64,000 bases of DNA, from contig JACKOW010000001.1 of the NCBI GenBank assembly GCA_024234055.1, positions 970,001 through 1,034,000 of the forward strand, written 5' to 3'. This DNA is from Rhodanobacteraceae bacterium (GTDB taxonomy: Bacteria; Pseudomonadota; Gammaproteobacteria; Xanthomonadales; SZUA-5). This document shows positions 26,275 through 35,800 of the stretch, in pieces. Made by a program: the position numbers and the translations under genes. Numbering within the stretch: the first letter of the stretch is position 1; every line of letters starts with the position of its first letter. A model generated the notes under the pieces. It made no database searches and was not told where the DNA came from. It was given only the letters and a program-made list of their open reading frames with translations.

Positions 26275-27228
26275 CTACTGCGCCGCCAGCCACTCGTCGT
26301 CGGAACCCTCGGGCACGCCCTCGAACAGGAAAGTCGACAGATAGCGTTCGCCGGTGTCGGGGAGCATGGCCAGGATCACGCTGCCGGCGCTGGCCTTGCG
26401 CGCCACTTCCAGCGCTGCGGCAAAGGTGGCGCCGGCGGAAATGCCGACGAACAGGCCTTCGTGGTGGGCCAGCAGGCGCGCAGTGTCGCGCGCTGTCAGG
26501 TCATCGACAGGCACGTTCTCGTCGAAGACTGTGCGATCAAGCACCGCCGGCACGAAATCCGGGGTCCAGCCCTGGATCTTGTGCGGTGCCCAGGGCTGGC
26601 CCGCCAGTAATTGGGCACCGGCCGGTTCCGTGGTCACGATCTTGATGTCGGGTCGCGCCAGCTTGAGCATCTGTCCGGCCCCGGTCATGGTGCCGCCGGT
26701 ACCCCAGCCACTGACGAAATAGTCCAGGCGCCGGTTGGCGAAATCGCGCAGGATTTCCGGGCCCGTGGTGCTGCGGTGATAGGCCGGATTGGCCGGGTTC
26801 TCGAACTGCTGGGCCAGAAACCAGCCGTGCTTGCGGGCCAGTTCCTCGGCACGCCGGACCATGCCGGTGCCGCGTTCTGCGGCCGGCGTCAGGATCACCT
26901 TGGCGCCATAGCCGCGCATGATCTTGCGGCGCTCGATGGAGAAGGTCTCGACCATCACCGACACAAAAGGATAGCCGCGCGCGGCGCAGACCATGGCCAG
27001 AGCGATGCCGGTATTGCCGCTGGTGGCTTCGATGACGGTTTGCCCGGGCTTGAGGGTGCCACGGGCCTCGGCGTCCTGGATGATGGCCAGCGCCAGGCGG
27101 TCCTTGACCGAGGCCCCTGGGTTGAAGGATTCGACCTTGACGTACATCTCGACGCCCGGCGGGGCCAGTCGGTTGATGCGGACGACCGGCGTGCCGCCGA
27201 TGGTGTCCAGAATATTGCTGTAGATCAT
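26275..27228 (-). CDS. cysK: Cysteine synthase (O-acetylserine sulfhydrylase)
   Basis: The product has 317 residues. The PLP lysine is Lys42 in ESFNPGASVKDRLAL; the substrate loop is EATSGNTGIALAM, the glycine loop GWGTGGTMTGAGQ, and the Ser near the pyridine nitrogen is in FVGISAGATFAA. Length and motifs fit CysK/CysM; CysK is more likely, but the two are hard to separate without alignment. It makes cysteine from O-acetylserine and sulfide. A strong purine stretch (GGAGCAG) precedes the ATG. Confidence 0.92.
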   Translation of the reverse strand: MIYSNILDTIGGTPVVRINRLAPPGVEMYVKVESFNPGASVKDRLALAIIQDAEARGTLKPGQTVIEATSGNTGIALAMVCAARGYPFVSVMVETFSIERRKIMRGYGAKVILTPAAERGTGMVRRAEELARKHGWFLAQQFENPANPAYHRSTTGPEILRDFANRRLDYFVSGWGTGGTMTGAGQMLKLARPDIKIVTTEPAGAQLLAGQPWAPHKIQGWTPDFVPAVLDRTVFDENVPVDDLTARDTARLLAHHEGLFVGISAGATFAAALEVARKASAGSVILAMLPDTGERYLSTFLFEGVPEGSDDEWLAAQ

Positions 27229-27460
27229 GATCTGCTCCCGGGACGCGCGCGGATTTTCGGAGGCCTATCCTGCAGCAGCCGCCGGGTGAATGCCAATTGC
27301 CGATCTTTCATATGAACATGACCGCCGTGGCCACGCGCAGTTCGGAACATTCGTCGACAGCGTCGATGGGTCTGGTCGCATGAGCTGAAATTTCACCGGG
27401 ACTGTCACCAGGGTGCCGCCTCTGCACTAATATGTATTCAGGCTTCATCAGGGCGAACGC

Positions 27461-30415
27461 GTGCAGGAGATGGTGTCTGTGGGGCAGGAGCATCTCACGA
27501 GCGGCAGCAATGCCGCCTTCGTTCGTGAATTGCTGCGAGCCTCCGATCTCGTCACGCTGGGGCATCTGGTTTCCCGCGAGGCCCATCGGCGTTTCCGATT
27601 CGGGCCAGTCGCGTTGATCTGGTGGTCACGCTCGGCGGGGCCGGACGACCGCGTCGGTTGGCAGATCGCACCCGTTGGCACGCTTGGGGCAGCGGAGAGC
27701 CAACTGTTGCGACTGGCGCCCGAAAGCCGCGATCGATTGCCGCTGGCTCGCCAGGAGCTGGTCGCGGGGGTCATGGGAGGCGCGTCTCTGGCATGCCCGA
27801 TGGGGACAGTCTTTCCCCGGCGGGCTGAATGGGCCCAGTTCCGCGAAGACGTGGCCGGAGCGGTTGGGCGCCTGCTGGAGCTGGATTCGCTCACCCAGGC
27901 GGTCACCCGACTGGAGCGGGCCGAACGCCTGCAGCGAGCGCTCTATGCGATCGCCGACATGGCCAGCTCTGACCTCGACATGCCCGACATGCTGCATGGC
28001 GTGCACAAGATCATGGGCGAGCTCATGTATGCGGAGAACTTCTTCATCCTGCAGGTGGACCCGGATGGCGCCCACATCCGCTTTCTGTACTTTGCCGATA
28101 CCGAGGATCAGGACCCGCCTGATCCGGGTCAGGCCTTTCCGATCAGCGAGCTGGAAAACAGCATCAGCCTGGCCATGATACGCAGTGGTCGGTCCCAGAT
28201 GGGGCCGTCCGACCAGCTGCGCGAGGCCTTGGGTCTGAGTGGTGAATTCCCTTTGGGCCCGGCCAGCATCAGCTGGCTGGGTGTGCCTGTGGGTAACCCG
28301 GGCGCGGTACGTGGCGCCCTGGTGGTGCAGAGCTACAGCGCCGAGCACACCTTTACCGAGGATGACCGCACGCTGCTGAGCTACGTCGCCCAGCACATCC
28401 TGACGGCGCTCGATCGCAAGCGGGCCCAGGAAGACCTCGAACTCCATGTCGAGCAGCGCACCCATGAACTCGCCAGCGCCAATGATGGCTTGCGCCTGGA
28501 GGTTCGGGAGCGCGAGCGCAGCGAGCGGCTGCAGGCCGCGCTCTACCGCATCGCCGAGATTTCCAGCACGGCCGATTCGCTCGAAGAGTTCTATGCCGAG
28601 GTGCACGGCATCGTCAGCCAGTTGCTGTACGCCCGCAATTTCTATATCGCGCTGCTGTCCGACGACGGCGAGTATCTGGAATTTCCCTATTCCGTCGACG
28701 AACGCGACAACATCCGCGCGCGCCGCAGAATTTCCAAGGGTCTGACCGAATACGTGTTGCGCAGCGTGCACCCGGTGCTGGTGGACCGTGACGCGATCGA
28801 GGCGCTGGCGGCGGCGGGCGATGTGGTGAGTTTCGGCCCGCGCTCGGTATCCTGGCTCGGTGTGCCGCTGGTCTGCGATGAGCGCGCGGTGGGCGTGATC
28901 GCAGTCCAGAGCTATTCGATGGACAATCTGTTCACGCCGCGTGATCAGGAGTTGTTGACTTTCGTCGCCTATCACATCGCCAACGGTCTGGAGCGCAAGC
29001 GTGCCCGCGATTCGCTGCTCAGTGCCTATTCCGATCTGGAACTGCGCGTGGCCGACCGTACCCGTGAACTGGCAGTGGCCAATCGCGAGTTGACCGATCA
29101 GATCGTCGAGCGCGAGCGCATCGAGGACACGCTCAAGTACCAGGCGCTGCACGACACGCTCACCGGTCTGCCCAACCGCGCCCTGCTGCTGGACCGGCTG
29201 GCGCGGGCGTTGGCACGCTACAAGCGCAACGAGTCCCACGGTTTTGCCGTGCTGTTCCTGGATCTGGACAGATTCAAGGTGATCAACGACAGCGTCGGTC
29301 ATCTGGTCGGCGATGAGTTGCTCAAGCAGGCAGCCGAACGCCTGGCGCATGCGCTGCGCGAACCCGATACCGTAGCCCGTCTGGGCGGCGACGAATTTGC
29401 CGTGCTGCTGGATAATCTGGAACATCCGGATCGCGCCACCTTCGTCGCCGAACGGCTGATTTCCTCGCTGTCCGAACCCATGCGCATCGGCGGCAAGGAA
29501 CTGTTTACCTCGGCCAGCATCGGCATCGCCTTCGCCCATTCGCGCTATACGCGACCCGAGGAATTGCTGCGCGACGCCGATGTGGCCATGTATAGGGCCA
29601 AGGCGCAGGGGCGTCAGCGCATCGAGCTGTTTGACGAACGCTTGCGGGCCGAAGCCCTGCGGGTCCTCGATCTGGAAGGCGATCTGCGTCGGGCGCTGGC
29701 GCGCGGCGAGTTCGAACCGCATTTTCAGGCCATCGTGCGTCTGGAGGATGCCTCGGTGGTAGGTTACGAGGCGCTGCTGCGCTGGCGCCACAGCGAGCGT
29801 GGATTGCTGTCGCCGGGCGAGTTCCTGAACGTGGCGGAAGACAACGGCTCGATCGAACAGATTGACTGGCAGATGTTTGCGCTGGCCTGTCGTGATGCGC
29901 ACCGGCTGCCGGTACGGGATGCCTACATCAGCATCAATGTCTCGGCGAGACAGCTGCGGGCCGCCGATTTCGACCAATCGGTATTGCGCCTTATCGGCGC
30001 CCAGGGGCTGGATCCGCGCCGGGTGCGCCTGGAGGTGACCGAGGGCGCCCTGCTGGACAATCCCGACCATGTCCGACGCCTGCTGGAACGCCTGCGTGAG
30101 GCCGGCGTGCTGGTACAGCTCGACGATTTCGGCACCGGCTATTCCTCGCTCAGCTATCTGCATCGGTTTCCGATTCACTCGCTCAAGATCGATCGCTCCT
30201 TCGTCAGCGATCTTCATCCCGGTCGCGATGGTGGCAGCACGGCGGTCGTCCGCGCCATCCATGCCTTGGCCGATTCGCTGAGACTGGAAGTGATTGGTGA
30301 GGGCATCGAAACCCAGGAGCAGTGTGAGGCCCTGCAGAATCTGGGTTGCGGCATGGGTCAGGGCTTTCTCTACGCCCACCCGCGCTCGGTGGACGACATG
30401 ATCCGCGGGATCTGA
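27461..30415 (+). CDS. GAF-GAF-GGDEF-EAL c-di-GMP protein
   Basis: The product has 984 residues from a GTG start (ATG at 27470 possible; no strong ribosome site). An unassigned N-terminal part (1-150) is followed by two GAF domains (about 155-320 and 350-513) that resemble each other and are joined by coiled coil (VEQRTHELASANDGLRLEVR). The GGDEF domain at about 565-720 has an intact RLGGDEFAVLL and FLDLDRFKVIND. The EAL domain at about 735-975 has YEALLRWRH, NVSARQL, LDDFGTGYSSL, LKIDRSFV and IGEGIE. Both catalytic sites look intact. No membrane segment is seen, so it is probably cytoplasmic and ligand-tuned through GAF. Confidence 0.93.
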   Translation: MQEMVSVGQEHLTSGSNAAFVRELLRASDLVTLGHLVSREAHRRFRFGPVALIWWSRSAGPDDRVGWQIAPVGTLGAAESQLLRLAPESRDRLPLARQELVAGVMGGASLACPMGTVFPRRAEWAQFREDVAGAVGRLLELDSLTQAVTRLERAERLQRALYAIADMASSDLDMPDMLHGVHKIMGELMYAENFFILQVDPDGAHIRFLYFADTEDQDPPDPGQAFPISELENSISLAMIRSGRSQMGPSDQLREALGLSGEFPLGPASISWLGVPVGNPGAVRGALVVQSYSAEHTFTEDDRTLLSYVAQHILTALDRKRAQEDLELHVEQRTHELASANDGLRLEVRERERSERLQAALYRIAEISSTADSLEEFYAEVHGIVSQLLYARNFYIALLSDDGEYLEFPYSVDERDNIRARRRISKGLTEYVLRSVHPVLVDRDAIEALAAAGDVVSFGPRSVSWLGVPLVCDERAVGVIAVQSYSMDNLFTPRDQELLTFVAYHIANGLERKRARDSLLSAYSDLELRVADRTRELAVANRELTDQIVERERIEDTLKYQALHDTLTGLPNRALLLDRLARALARYKRNESHGFAVLFLDLDRFKVINDSVGHLVGDELLKQAAERLAHALREPDTVARLGGDEFAVLLDNLEHPDRATFVAERLISSLSEPMRIGGKELFTSASIGIAFAHSRYTRPEELLRDADVAMYRAKAQGRQRIELFDERLRAEALRVLDLEGDLRRALARGEFEPHFQAIVRLEDASVVGYEALLRWRHSERGLLSPGEFLNVAEDNGSIEQIDWQMFALACRDAHRLPVRDAYISINVSARQLRAADFDQSVLRLIGAQGLDPRRVRLEVTEGALLDNPDHVRRLLERLREAGVLVQLDDFGTGYSSLSYLHRFPIHSLKIDRSFVSDLHPGRDGGSTAVVRAIHALADSLRLEVIGEGIETQEQCEALQNLGCGMGQGFLYAHPRSVDDMIRGI

Positions 30416-30581
30416 TCGCGAGCCCTGCTGCCGGGGCGGAGGGCGCCACCGCTGCAGCTGGTGCGCAAGTGTCTGAGGGGCGACAACGCCGCTCGTCGGT
30501 TGCGCCGGCTCCGGGTCACAATCGGGTCGATTCGCGCTTGACGGATGGCCCCGGCTTACTCAAACTCCCCGACCGTTGCCA

Positions 30582-30628
30582 CCACTAGATGTAGTGGTCC
30601 GGGTTCAGACTGGCACTAGAACTAGTTG
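30582..30628. promoter_or_regulatory. Tandem NrdR boxes upstream of nrdJa
   Basis: CCACTAGATGTAGTGG (30582-30597) and GCACTAGAACTAGTTG (30613-30628) both fit the palindromic NrdR core CWANATNTWG, the second with one mismatch. Their centres are 31 bp apart, about three helical turns, the usual spacing of paired NrdR boxes. The downstream box lies 50 bp before the nrdJa ATG. NrdR represses ribonucleotide reductase genes when dATP is high. No nrdR gene is in the window. Confidence 0.8.
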
Positions 30629-30678
30629 CCCGACCACCATACAAGAAAACGCGCCAGAGCCTGGGGAGGCTATACTTG

Positions 30679-32826
30679 ATGAGCACCGTTCGACTCGAAG
30701 CGGTACGCAATGACGTACTGGAAATTCCGATGCAGCCGGCCTCCCAGGATATCTGGGACAAGAAATATCGACTCAAGGCCAAGCTCGGTGATCCAGTCGA
30801 CCGGACGATGGACGACAGCTTCAAACGCGTCGCGCGGGCCCTGGCCGATGCCGAAGACACCGCCGACAAGCGCGCCTACTGGTACGAGCGCTTTCTGTGG
30901 GCCCTGCGTCGTGGCGCGATTCCGGCCGGGCGCATTACCTCCAATGCCGGCGCGCTGGAGCACAAGCCGGCGACCAGCACCATCAACTGCACCGTGTCCG
31001 GAACGATCACCGATTCGATGGATGACATCCTGGGCAAGGTCCATGAGGCCGGTCTGACGCTGAAGGCAGGTTGCGGCATCGGTTATGAGTTCTCGACGCT
31101 GCGCCCGCGCGGCGCCTATGTGTCGGGCGCCGGCGCCTATACCTCGGGCCCGCTGAGTTTCATGGATATCTACGACAAGATGTGCTTCACGGTATCCAGC
31201 GCCGGTGGTCGTCGTGGGGCACAGATGGGCACCTTCGACGTGGCCCATCCGGATGTGAAGGAATTCATCAAGGCCAAGCGCGAGGACGGTCGTCTGCGGC
31301 AGTTCAACCTGTCGCTGCTGATCACCGATCAGTTCATCGAAGCGGTGGAAAACGATACCGATTGGCCGCTGGTGTTTCCGGTGCATGTCAAGGAGCAGCA
31401 AGAGATCAACCTGGACGATGCCAGTCAGGTGATCTGGCGGGAATGGCCCACCCGTGAAAACTACGTCAGTCGCGACGACGGTCTGGTGGCCTGCAAGATC
31501 TACGGCAAGATCAGGGCCAAGGGTCTGTGGGAAATGATCATGACCTCGACCTACGATTTCGCCGAACCCGGCTTCATCCTGATCGACCGCGTCAACGAGA
31601 TGAACAACAACTGGTGGTGCGAGCACATCCGAGCCACCAATCCCTGTGGCGAACAGCCGCTGCCGCCGTACGGATCCTGCCTGCTGGGCTCGGTCAATCT
31701 GACCAAGTTCGTGCGCGAACCGTTCACCGCACGTGCGCGTTTCGACTGGGATGAGTACAAGGAAGTGGTGCGGGTGTTCACTCGCATGCTCGACAACGTC
31801 GTCGAGATCAACGGTCTGCCGCTGGAAGGCCAGCGCAACGAGATCATCCGCAAGCGCCGGCACGGCATGGGTTTTCTGGGCTTGGGATCGACGCTGACCA
31901 TGCTCAAGATGGGCTATGGCACGCCGGAATCGCTGGAATTCACCGAGAGCGTGGCCCGCGACATGGCGGTTGCTGGCTGGGAGGAAGCTCTGGAACTGGC
32001 GCGCGAAAAAGGTCCGGCGCCGATCATGTCCGAGACCTTCGAGGTCAGTGCCGAGATGCTGCGCAAGCGACCGGAAATGGAAGCAGACGGCTACAAGATC
32101 GGTGATTCCATACCCGGCCGCGTATTGCATGCCAGGTACTCGCGCTACATGCAGCGTCTGGCAACGGCAGCGCCGGAACTGGTCGCGGAACTGGCGGAAA
32201 CCGGTGCCCGGTTCACCCATCACAGCTCGATCGCACCGACCGGCACCATTTCGCTGTCGATCGGCAACAACGCCAGCAACGGCATCGAACCTTCTTTTGC
32301 GCATCACTATTCGCGCAATGTCATCCGTGAAGGCAAGAAGTCCAAGGAAAAGGTCGAAGTCTTCAGCTTCGAACTGCTGGCCTACCGCCATCTGGTGAAT
32401 CCCAGGGCCATGCCCTACAGCGACAAGGCCGAAGAAAAGCTGCCGGACTATTTCGTGTCCGCAGATGACATCAGTCCGAAAGCGCATGTGGACATCCAGG
32501 CTGCAGCCCAGAAATGGGTGGATTCCTCGATCAGCAAGACCGCCAATGTGCCAACCGATTATCCTTATGCCGACTTCAAGGATATCTATCTGTATGCGCA
32601 CAAGCAGGGCTTGAAAGGTTGTACGACATTCCGCTTCAATCCGGAGGCCTTTCAGGGCGTGCTGGTGAAGGAGCATGATCTTGAGAACACGACCTATCGC
32701 TTCGAACTGGAAGACGGTAGCGTGGTCGAAGCCAAGGGCAATGAAGAGGTCGAGTACGACGGTGAATTGCACACCGCGGCCAACCTGTTTGATGCCCTGA
32801 AAGAAGGCTATTACGGAAAGTTTTGA
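30679..32826 (+). CDS. nrdJ: Class II (B12-dependent) ribonucleotide reductase, large part (NrdJa)
   Basis: The product has 715 residues; GGGGAGG lies nine bases before the ATG. Class II marks include GRITSNAGALEHKPATSTIN+CT, GCGIGYEFSTLRPRGAYV, FTVSSAGGRRGAQMGTFDVA, the glycyl/cysteinyl loop RATNPCGEQPLPPYGSCLLG and IAPTGTISLSIGNNASNG. It reduces ribonucleotides with adenosylcobalamin, without oxygen or a metal subunit. The chain ends after the catalytic barrel: the TSCPD and Cys-rich tail found in one-piece enzymes is encoded separately at 34311. No cobalamin riboswitch was seen; control is probably by NrdR. Confidence 0.93.
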   Translation: MSTVRLEAVRNDVLEIPMQPASQDIWDKKYRLKAKLGDPVDRTMDDSFKRVARALADAEDTADKRAYWYERFLWALRRGAIPAGRITSNAGALEHKPATSTINCTVSGTITDSMDDILGKVHEAGLTLKAGCGIGYEFSTLRPRGAYVSGAGAYTSGPLSFMDIYDKMCFTVSSAGGRRGAQMGTFDVAHPDVKEFIKAKREDGRLRQFNLSLLITDQFIEAVENDTDWPLVFPVHVKEQQEINLDDASQVIWREWPTRENYVSRDDGLVACKIYGKIRAKGLWEMIMTSTYDFAEPGFILIDRVNEMNNNWWCEHIRATNPCGEQPLPPYGSCLLGSVNLTKFVREPFTARARFDWDEYKEVVRVFTRMLDNVVEINGLPLEGQRNEIIRKRRHGMGFLGLGSTLTMLKMGYGTPESLEFTESVARDMAVAGWEEALELAREKGPAPIMSETFEVSAEMLRKRPEMEADGYKIGDSIPGRVLHARYSRYMQRLATAAPELVAELAETGARFTHHSSIAPTGTISLSIGNNASNGIEPSFAHHYSRNVIREGKKSKEKVEVFSFELLAYRHLVNPRAMPYSDKAEEKLPDYFVSADDISPKAHVDIQAAAQKWVDSSISKTANVPTDYPYADFKDIYLYAHKQGLKGCTTFRFNPEAFQGVLVKEHDLENTTYRFELEDGSVVEAKGNEEVEYDGELHTAANLFDALKEGYYGKF

Positions 32827-32870
32827 CCGCGCCCGCTGCGGGCGCAGACGTGAGCGAGGGAGTGGTCGAC

Positions 32871-33557
32871 ATGAGCGGAAAAAAAAGTGGGGCCAAGAAA
32901 CCGGCAAGCCTGAAAAGCAAGGCCGAGGCCATTGGTGAAAAACTGATCGCCGAGGGCAAGGAAGTGGTGGCTGCTGCCGAGGCCAAGGTCAAGGAAGTCA
33001 AGAAGGCGGCTGCGAAGAAGGTGGGCGAGGCCCGCAAGGCTGTCGAGGCCAAGGCGGATGAAGTGAAGAAAACCGTCAGCAAGAAGGCAAGCGAGGTCGA
33101 GAAGGCGGTTGAATCCAAGGCCAAGCAGGCCAAGAAGCAGGTCGCCAAGGTTGAAAAGGCGGTTGAAAAGGCGGTGGAGGCCAAGGTCAAGTCTGCCAAG
33201 AAGCAGGTCGCCAAGGTCGAGAAGGCCGTGGAAGCGCAGGTCAAGTCGGCGAAGAAGGGTCTGGCCAAGGCCAAGGCCGATGTTGGCAAGGTTGCTGCTC
33301 AGGCCAAGGCCGCGGTAACTGGCAAGGCGGCTCCGGCGAAGCCGGCGACGGCAGCCAAGAAGCCGGCAGCGAAGAAGGCTGCGGCGCCAGCGAAGAAGGC
33401 GGCTCCCGCCACGAAGGCGGCTCCGGCCAAGTCCGCGGCAAAGGCGCCTGCGGCGAAGAAGCCCGCGGCCAAGGCGGCGGCGGCCAAGAAGCCGGCAGCG
33501 AAAGCGGCGGCACCGGCCAAGAAGGCTGCGCCAAAGAAGCCAGCTGCCAAGAAATAA
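32871..33557 (+). CDS. Histone H1-like Lys/Ala/Pro-rich protein
   Basis: The product has 228 residues from the ATG at 32871 (GAGGGAG nine bases upstream). The N-terminal half is made of heptad-like KAVEAKADEVKKTV and AKKQVAKVEKAVEAKVKSAKK-type repeats that should form long charged helices. From about residue 150 it is nearly all Ala, Lys and Pro (KKPAAKKAAAPAKKAAP and similar), as in the eukaryotic H1 tail and bacterial Hc1/AlgP-type proteins. Probably binds nucleic acid. It starts 44 bp after nrdJa in the same direction, inside the split reductase locus. Confidence 0.85.
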   Translation: MSGKKSGAKKPASLKSKAEAIGEKLIAEGKEVVAAAEAKVKEVKKAAAKKVGEARKAVEAKADEVKKTVSKKASEVEKAVESKAKQAKKQVAKVEKAVEKAVEAKVKSAKKQVAKVEKAVEAQVKSAKKGLAKAKADVGKVAAQAKAAVTGKAAPAKPATAAKKPAAKKAAAPAKKAAPATKAAPAKSAAKAPAAKKPAAKAAAAKKPAAKAAAPAKKAAPKKPAAKK

Positions 33558-33647
33558 GGCAGCGTCAAGCGTACACGCTCGCCAGCCGTGACGGCGGCGA
33601 GCGCATTATTCGACGCACCTCGCGGGCGGGGTGTCAGGAGGTAGGTC

Positions 33648-34190
33648 ATGAGGGGCTGGACAGGGTGGTTGCTCTGCGCAGGTGCGTTGATCTTCATGGC
33701 GCCGGCGTGGTCACAGGCCGCACCGGGAGAAGGCGAAACCATGCTCGCCCCACGCAGTCGAGACGCCTATGAAAAGCATCTGGCCGAGCTCAACGCCAAA
33801 TACGGTGCCGACAAGTCCCAGCAGGCGCTGAAGGAAGCGGTGCTGTCGGCGAATCAGGCACCGCCGAAGATCCAGCCAGGCTCGGGCAACCCCAATCAGG
33901 TCGCGCTGCCGGCGGATCTGGTGCCCGGACAGAAGCTGAGAGTGGAATTGTTGCCGCATGGCGACAGTCAGTTCCTGTTTCAGGACGAAGTCTTCGATGC
34001 GCTCGGGCTGGAAGACGCGCTGGCTGGCGTCAAGCGCAGCTACGTCATCGACCAGATCGTCCTGCTCAGCAACCCGGACCGCATGATCCAGATTGACCAT
34101 TTGCTGGAACTGGCACGCATCGGTCGCGATCTCGAAGTGACCACCGCCTACCAGCAGGGCAATGAATTGAAATTGATCTCCGCGCAGTAG
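33648..34190 (+). CDS. Secreted hypothetical protein
   Basis: The product has 180 residues with a strong ribosome site (GGAGGTAGGTC). A signal peptide (MRGWTGWLLCAGALIFMAPA, then WSQA) precedes a mixed domain with a conserved-looking C-terminal part (SYVIDQIVLLSNPDRMIQID+HLLELARIGRDLEV). I do not recognise the family. It is probably exported to the periplasm. It lies between the H1-like gene and nrdJb; a hairpin-like GCTCGCC...GGCGAGC just upstream at 33577-33602 may partly separate it from the genes before. Confidence 0.65.
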   Translation: MRGWTGWLLCAGALIFMAPAWSQAAPGEGETMLAPRSRDAYEKHLAELNAKYGADKSQQALKEAVLSANQAPPKIQPGSGNPNQVALPADLVPGQKLRVELLPHGDSQFLFQDEVFDALGLEDALAGVKRSYVIDQIVLLSNPDRMIQIDHLLELARIGRDLEVTTAYQQGNELKLISAQ

Positions 34191-34310
34191 AGCGTACTGA
34201 CGAGCGCAAGCCGTCACCGGCTCCGGCGCGGAAATCCCATCGTAGCCACACGAATTTCGCAAACGCGCCCAGGCATCGGGATGCGTGCTTGCAGGATCAG
34301 GACCAGACAC

Positions 34311-35123
34311 ATGACCATCAAGATCAACCAGAAGATCACCGGCTACGCCGTGCAGAAGCCGGAAGACCTGGCCAAGGCCCAGGCAGCCGAAGCCGCTGCG
34401 GCTGCCAAACCGGTGGAAGAAGAGCAGGACACCGGCGCTGAAGTCATTCATATGCATGAGCGCGTCGAGCGTCCGGAAATGCTCGATGGCAGCACCTACA
34501 AGATCAAGTCGCCGCTGTTCGAGCACGCGCTGTACGTGACCATCAACGACATCGTGCTCAACGAAGGCACCGAGCACGAGTCTCGCCGGCCGTTCGAAGT
34601 ATTCATCAATTCCAAGAACATGGACCACTTTCAGTGGGCCGTGGCCCTGACCCGCATCATGAGCGCGGTGTTTCGCAAGGGCGGTGATGTCACCTTCATC
34701 GTCGAGGAGCTGAAGGCAGTGTTCGACCCGCGGGGCGGCTACTTCAAGTCGGGCGGCGTGTACATGCCCTCGATCGTGGCCGAACTCGGTTTCGTGGTCG
34801 AGGACCACCTGAAGAAGATCGGCATGCTGCAGGGCGACGAGCTCAGCATCGAGCAGCGCGAAGCAATCGCCAAGAAGCGCGCCGAATATGACTCCAGGCA
34901 AGGCGAAACCGCAAAAAAAAAGTCTGAGGTAGGCGCGCCTGCTGCAGCTGCCGAGGCCAAGGCGGCGCTGGCCGTAGTGCCGGTTCCGCCACCCGCATCC
35001 GCCAGTGAAAGCGCCAGTTTTCCGCCCAGCGCCAGCATGTGCGGAAAATGCAGCACCAAGGCCGTCGTGTTGATGGACGGATGTCAGACCTGCCTCAACT
35101 GCGGCTATTCCAAATGCGGCTAG
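34311..35123 (+). CDS. nrdJb: Class II ribonucleotide reductase, C-terminal part (NrdJb, TSCPD)
   Basis: The product has 270 residues from the ATG at 34311 (CAGGA before it). It holds a TSCPD-type domain at about 60-165 (PLFEHALYVTINDIVLNEGT, FEVFINSKNMDHFQWAVALT, RKGGDVTFIVEELKAVFDPR). After a disordered Ala/Pro linker comes a Cys-rich end with MCGKCSTK and CQTCLNCGYSKCG, presumably the zinc or redox-active tail that re-reduces the active site. This matches the NrdJb part of split class II enzymes such as in Pseudomonas aeruginosa. Its stop overlaps the next gene by ten bases. Confidence 0.9.
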   Translation: MTIKINQKITGYAVQKPEDLAKAQAAEAAAAAKPVEEEQDTGAEVIHMHERVERPEMLDGSTYKIKSPLFEHALYVTINDIVLNEGTEHESRRPFEVFINSKNMDHFQWAVALTRIMSAVFRKGGDVTFIVEELKAVFDPRGGYFKSGGVYMPSIVAELGFVVEDHLKKIGMLQGDELSIEQREAIAKKRAEYDSRQGETAKKKSEVGAPAAAAEAKAALAVVPVPPPASASESASFPPSASMCGKCSTKAVVLMDGCQTCLNCGYSKCG

Positions 35124-35800
35124 CCGTATTCTTTCTGGTACTGGTCGCAGCGGCACAGTTTTGTGCGGCTGCTGAGCCTGCAGCTCGCACCATCGTACTG
35201 GTGCGTCACGGGCACTACGCAGCCGATCCTTCGGCCGACCCAGAGCTTGGGCCTGGGCTGACCGACCTGGGTGTGGCTCAGGCGCGTTTGCTGGGTGCGC
35301 GCCTCAAGGGTCTGCCGCATTTCGATCAGGTTCTGGCCAGTCCGATGACTCGCGCCCAGGAGACCGCCCGGGTACTGGTCGCAGACCTGAACGAGGTGCC
35401 GATCGAGACCGTGGCCGATCTCGCCGAATGCACCCCACCCACGCGCCGCAGCGATATCACTGCGACCATCGATACCGCTGAGCTGGAAGCCTGTGCGAAA
35501 CAGCTGGATCGGGTCTTCGACACGCGCTTCAAGCCGGCTGCCGGCCAACCGGACCGATTGCTGCTGGTCTGCCACGGCAATGTCACCCGTTATCTGATCA
35601 CCCGGGCGCTGGGGGTGGACACCAAGGCCTGGCTGGAAATGTCGGTGGGTCACACCAGCATGACCACCATCCGCATCGAGCCAGATGGCAGCACCCGGCT
35701 GATCGCCGCCGGCGATGTGGGACATCTGCCGCCCAGTCTGCAGACCGGCACCATTGCCGACAGTGATCGCAATCTGCTGGTGCCTGCCAAGGCGCAGTGA
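35114..35800 (+). CDS. Secreted histidine phosphatase family protein
   Basis: The product has 228 residues from the ATG at 35114, which overlaps the nrdJb end by ten bases and suggests coupled translation. A signal peptide (MRLAVFFLVLVAAAQFCAAA) precedes the phosphoglycerate-mutase-like fold: catalytic IVLVRHGHYAA, ASPMTRAQETARVL, acidic LAECTPPTR, and the second His in LLLVCHGNVTRYLI. It resembles the PGAM5/SixA-like branch. The substrate is unknown and export makes a glycolytic role unlikely. A link to the reductase is by position only. Confidence 0.85.
   Translation: MRLAVFFLVLVAAAQFCAAAEPAARTIVLVRHGHYAADPSADPELGPGLTDLGVAQARLLGARLKGLPHFDQVLASPMTRAQETARVLVADLNEVPIETVADLAECTPPTRRSDITATIDTAELEACAKQLDRVFDTRFKPAAGQPDRLLLVCHGNVTRYLITRALGVDTKAWLEMSVGHTSMTTIRIEPDGSTRLIAAGDVGHLPPSLQTGTIADSDRNLLVPAKAQ

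Noticed and set aside
27626..30379. A 917-codon antisense open frame opposite the GAF-GGDEF-EAL gene
   Set aside because: It is a frame shadow in GC-rich DNA; the plus-strand gene has clear domains and intact motifs, while the antisense product has none.
30424..30678. Cobalamin riboswitch before the B12-dependent reductase
   Set aside because: No B12-box-like core was seen in the 255-bp leader; the NrdR boxes explain regulation better.
32823..32870. TTG start of the H1-like gene overlapping the nrdJa stop
   Set aside because: The ATG at 32871 has a strong ribosome site and begins the basic sequence; the extra 16 residues look like leader.
30670..32907. A 745-codon antisense frame opposite nrdJa
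   Set aside because: Shadow of a highly conserved gene; no recognisable product.
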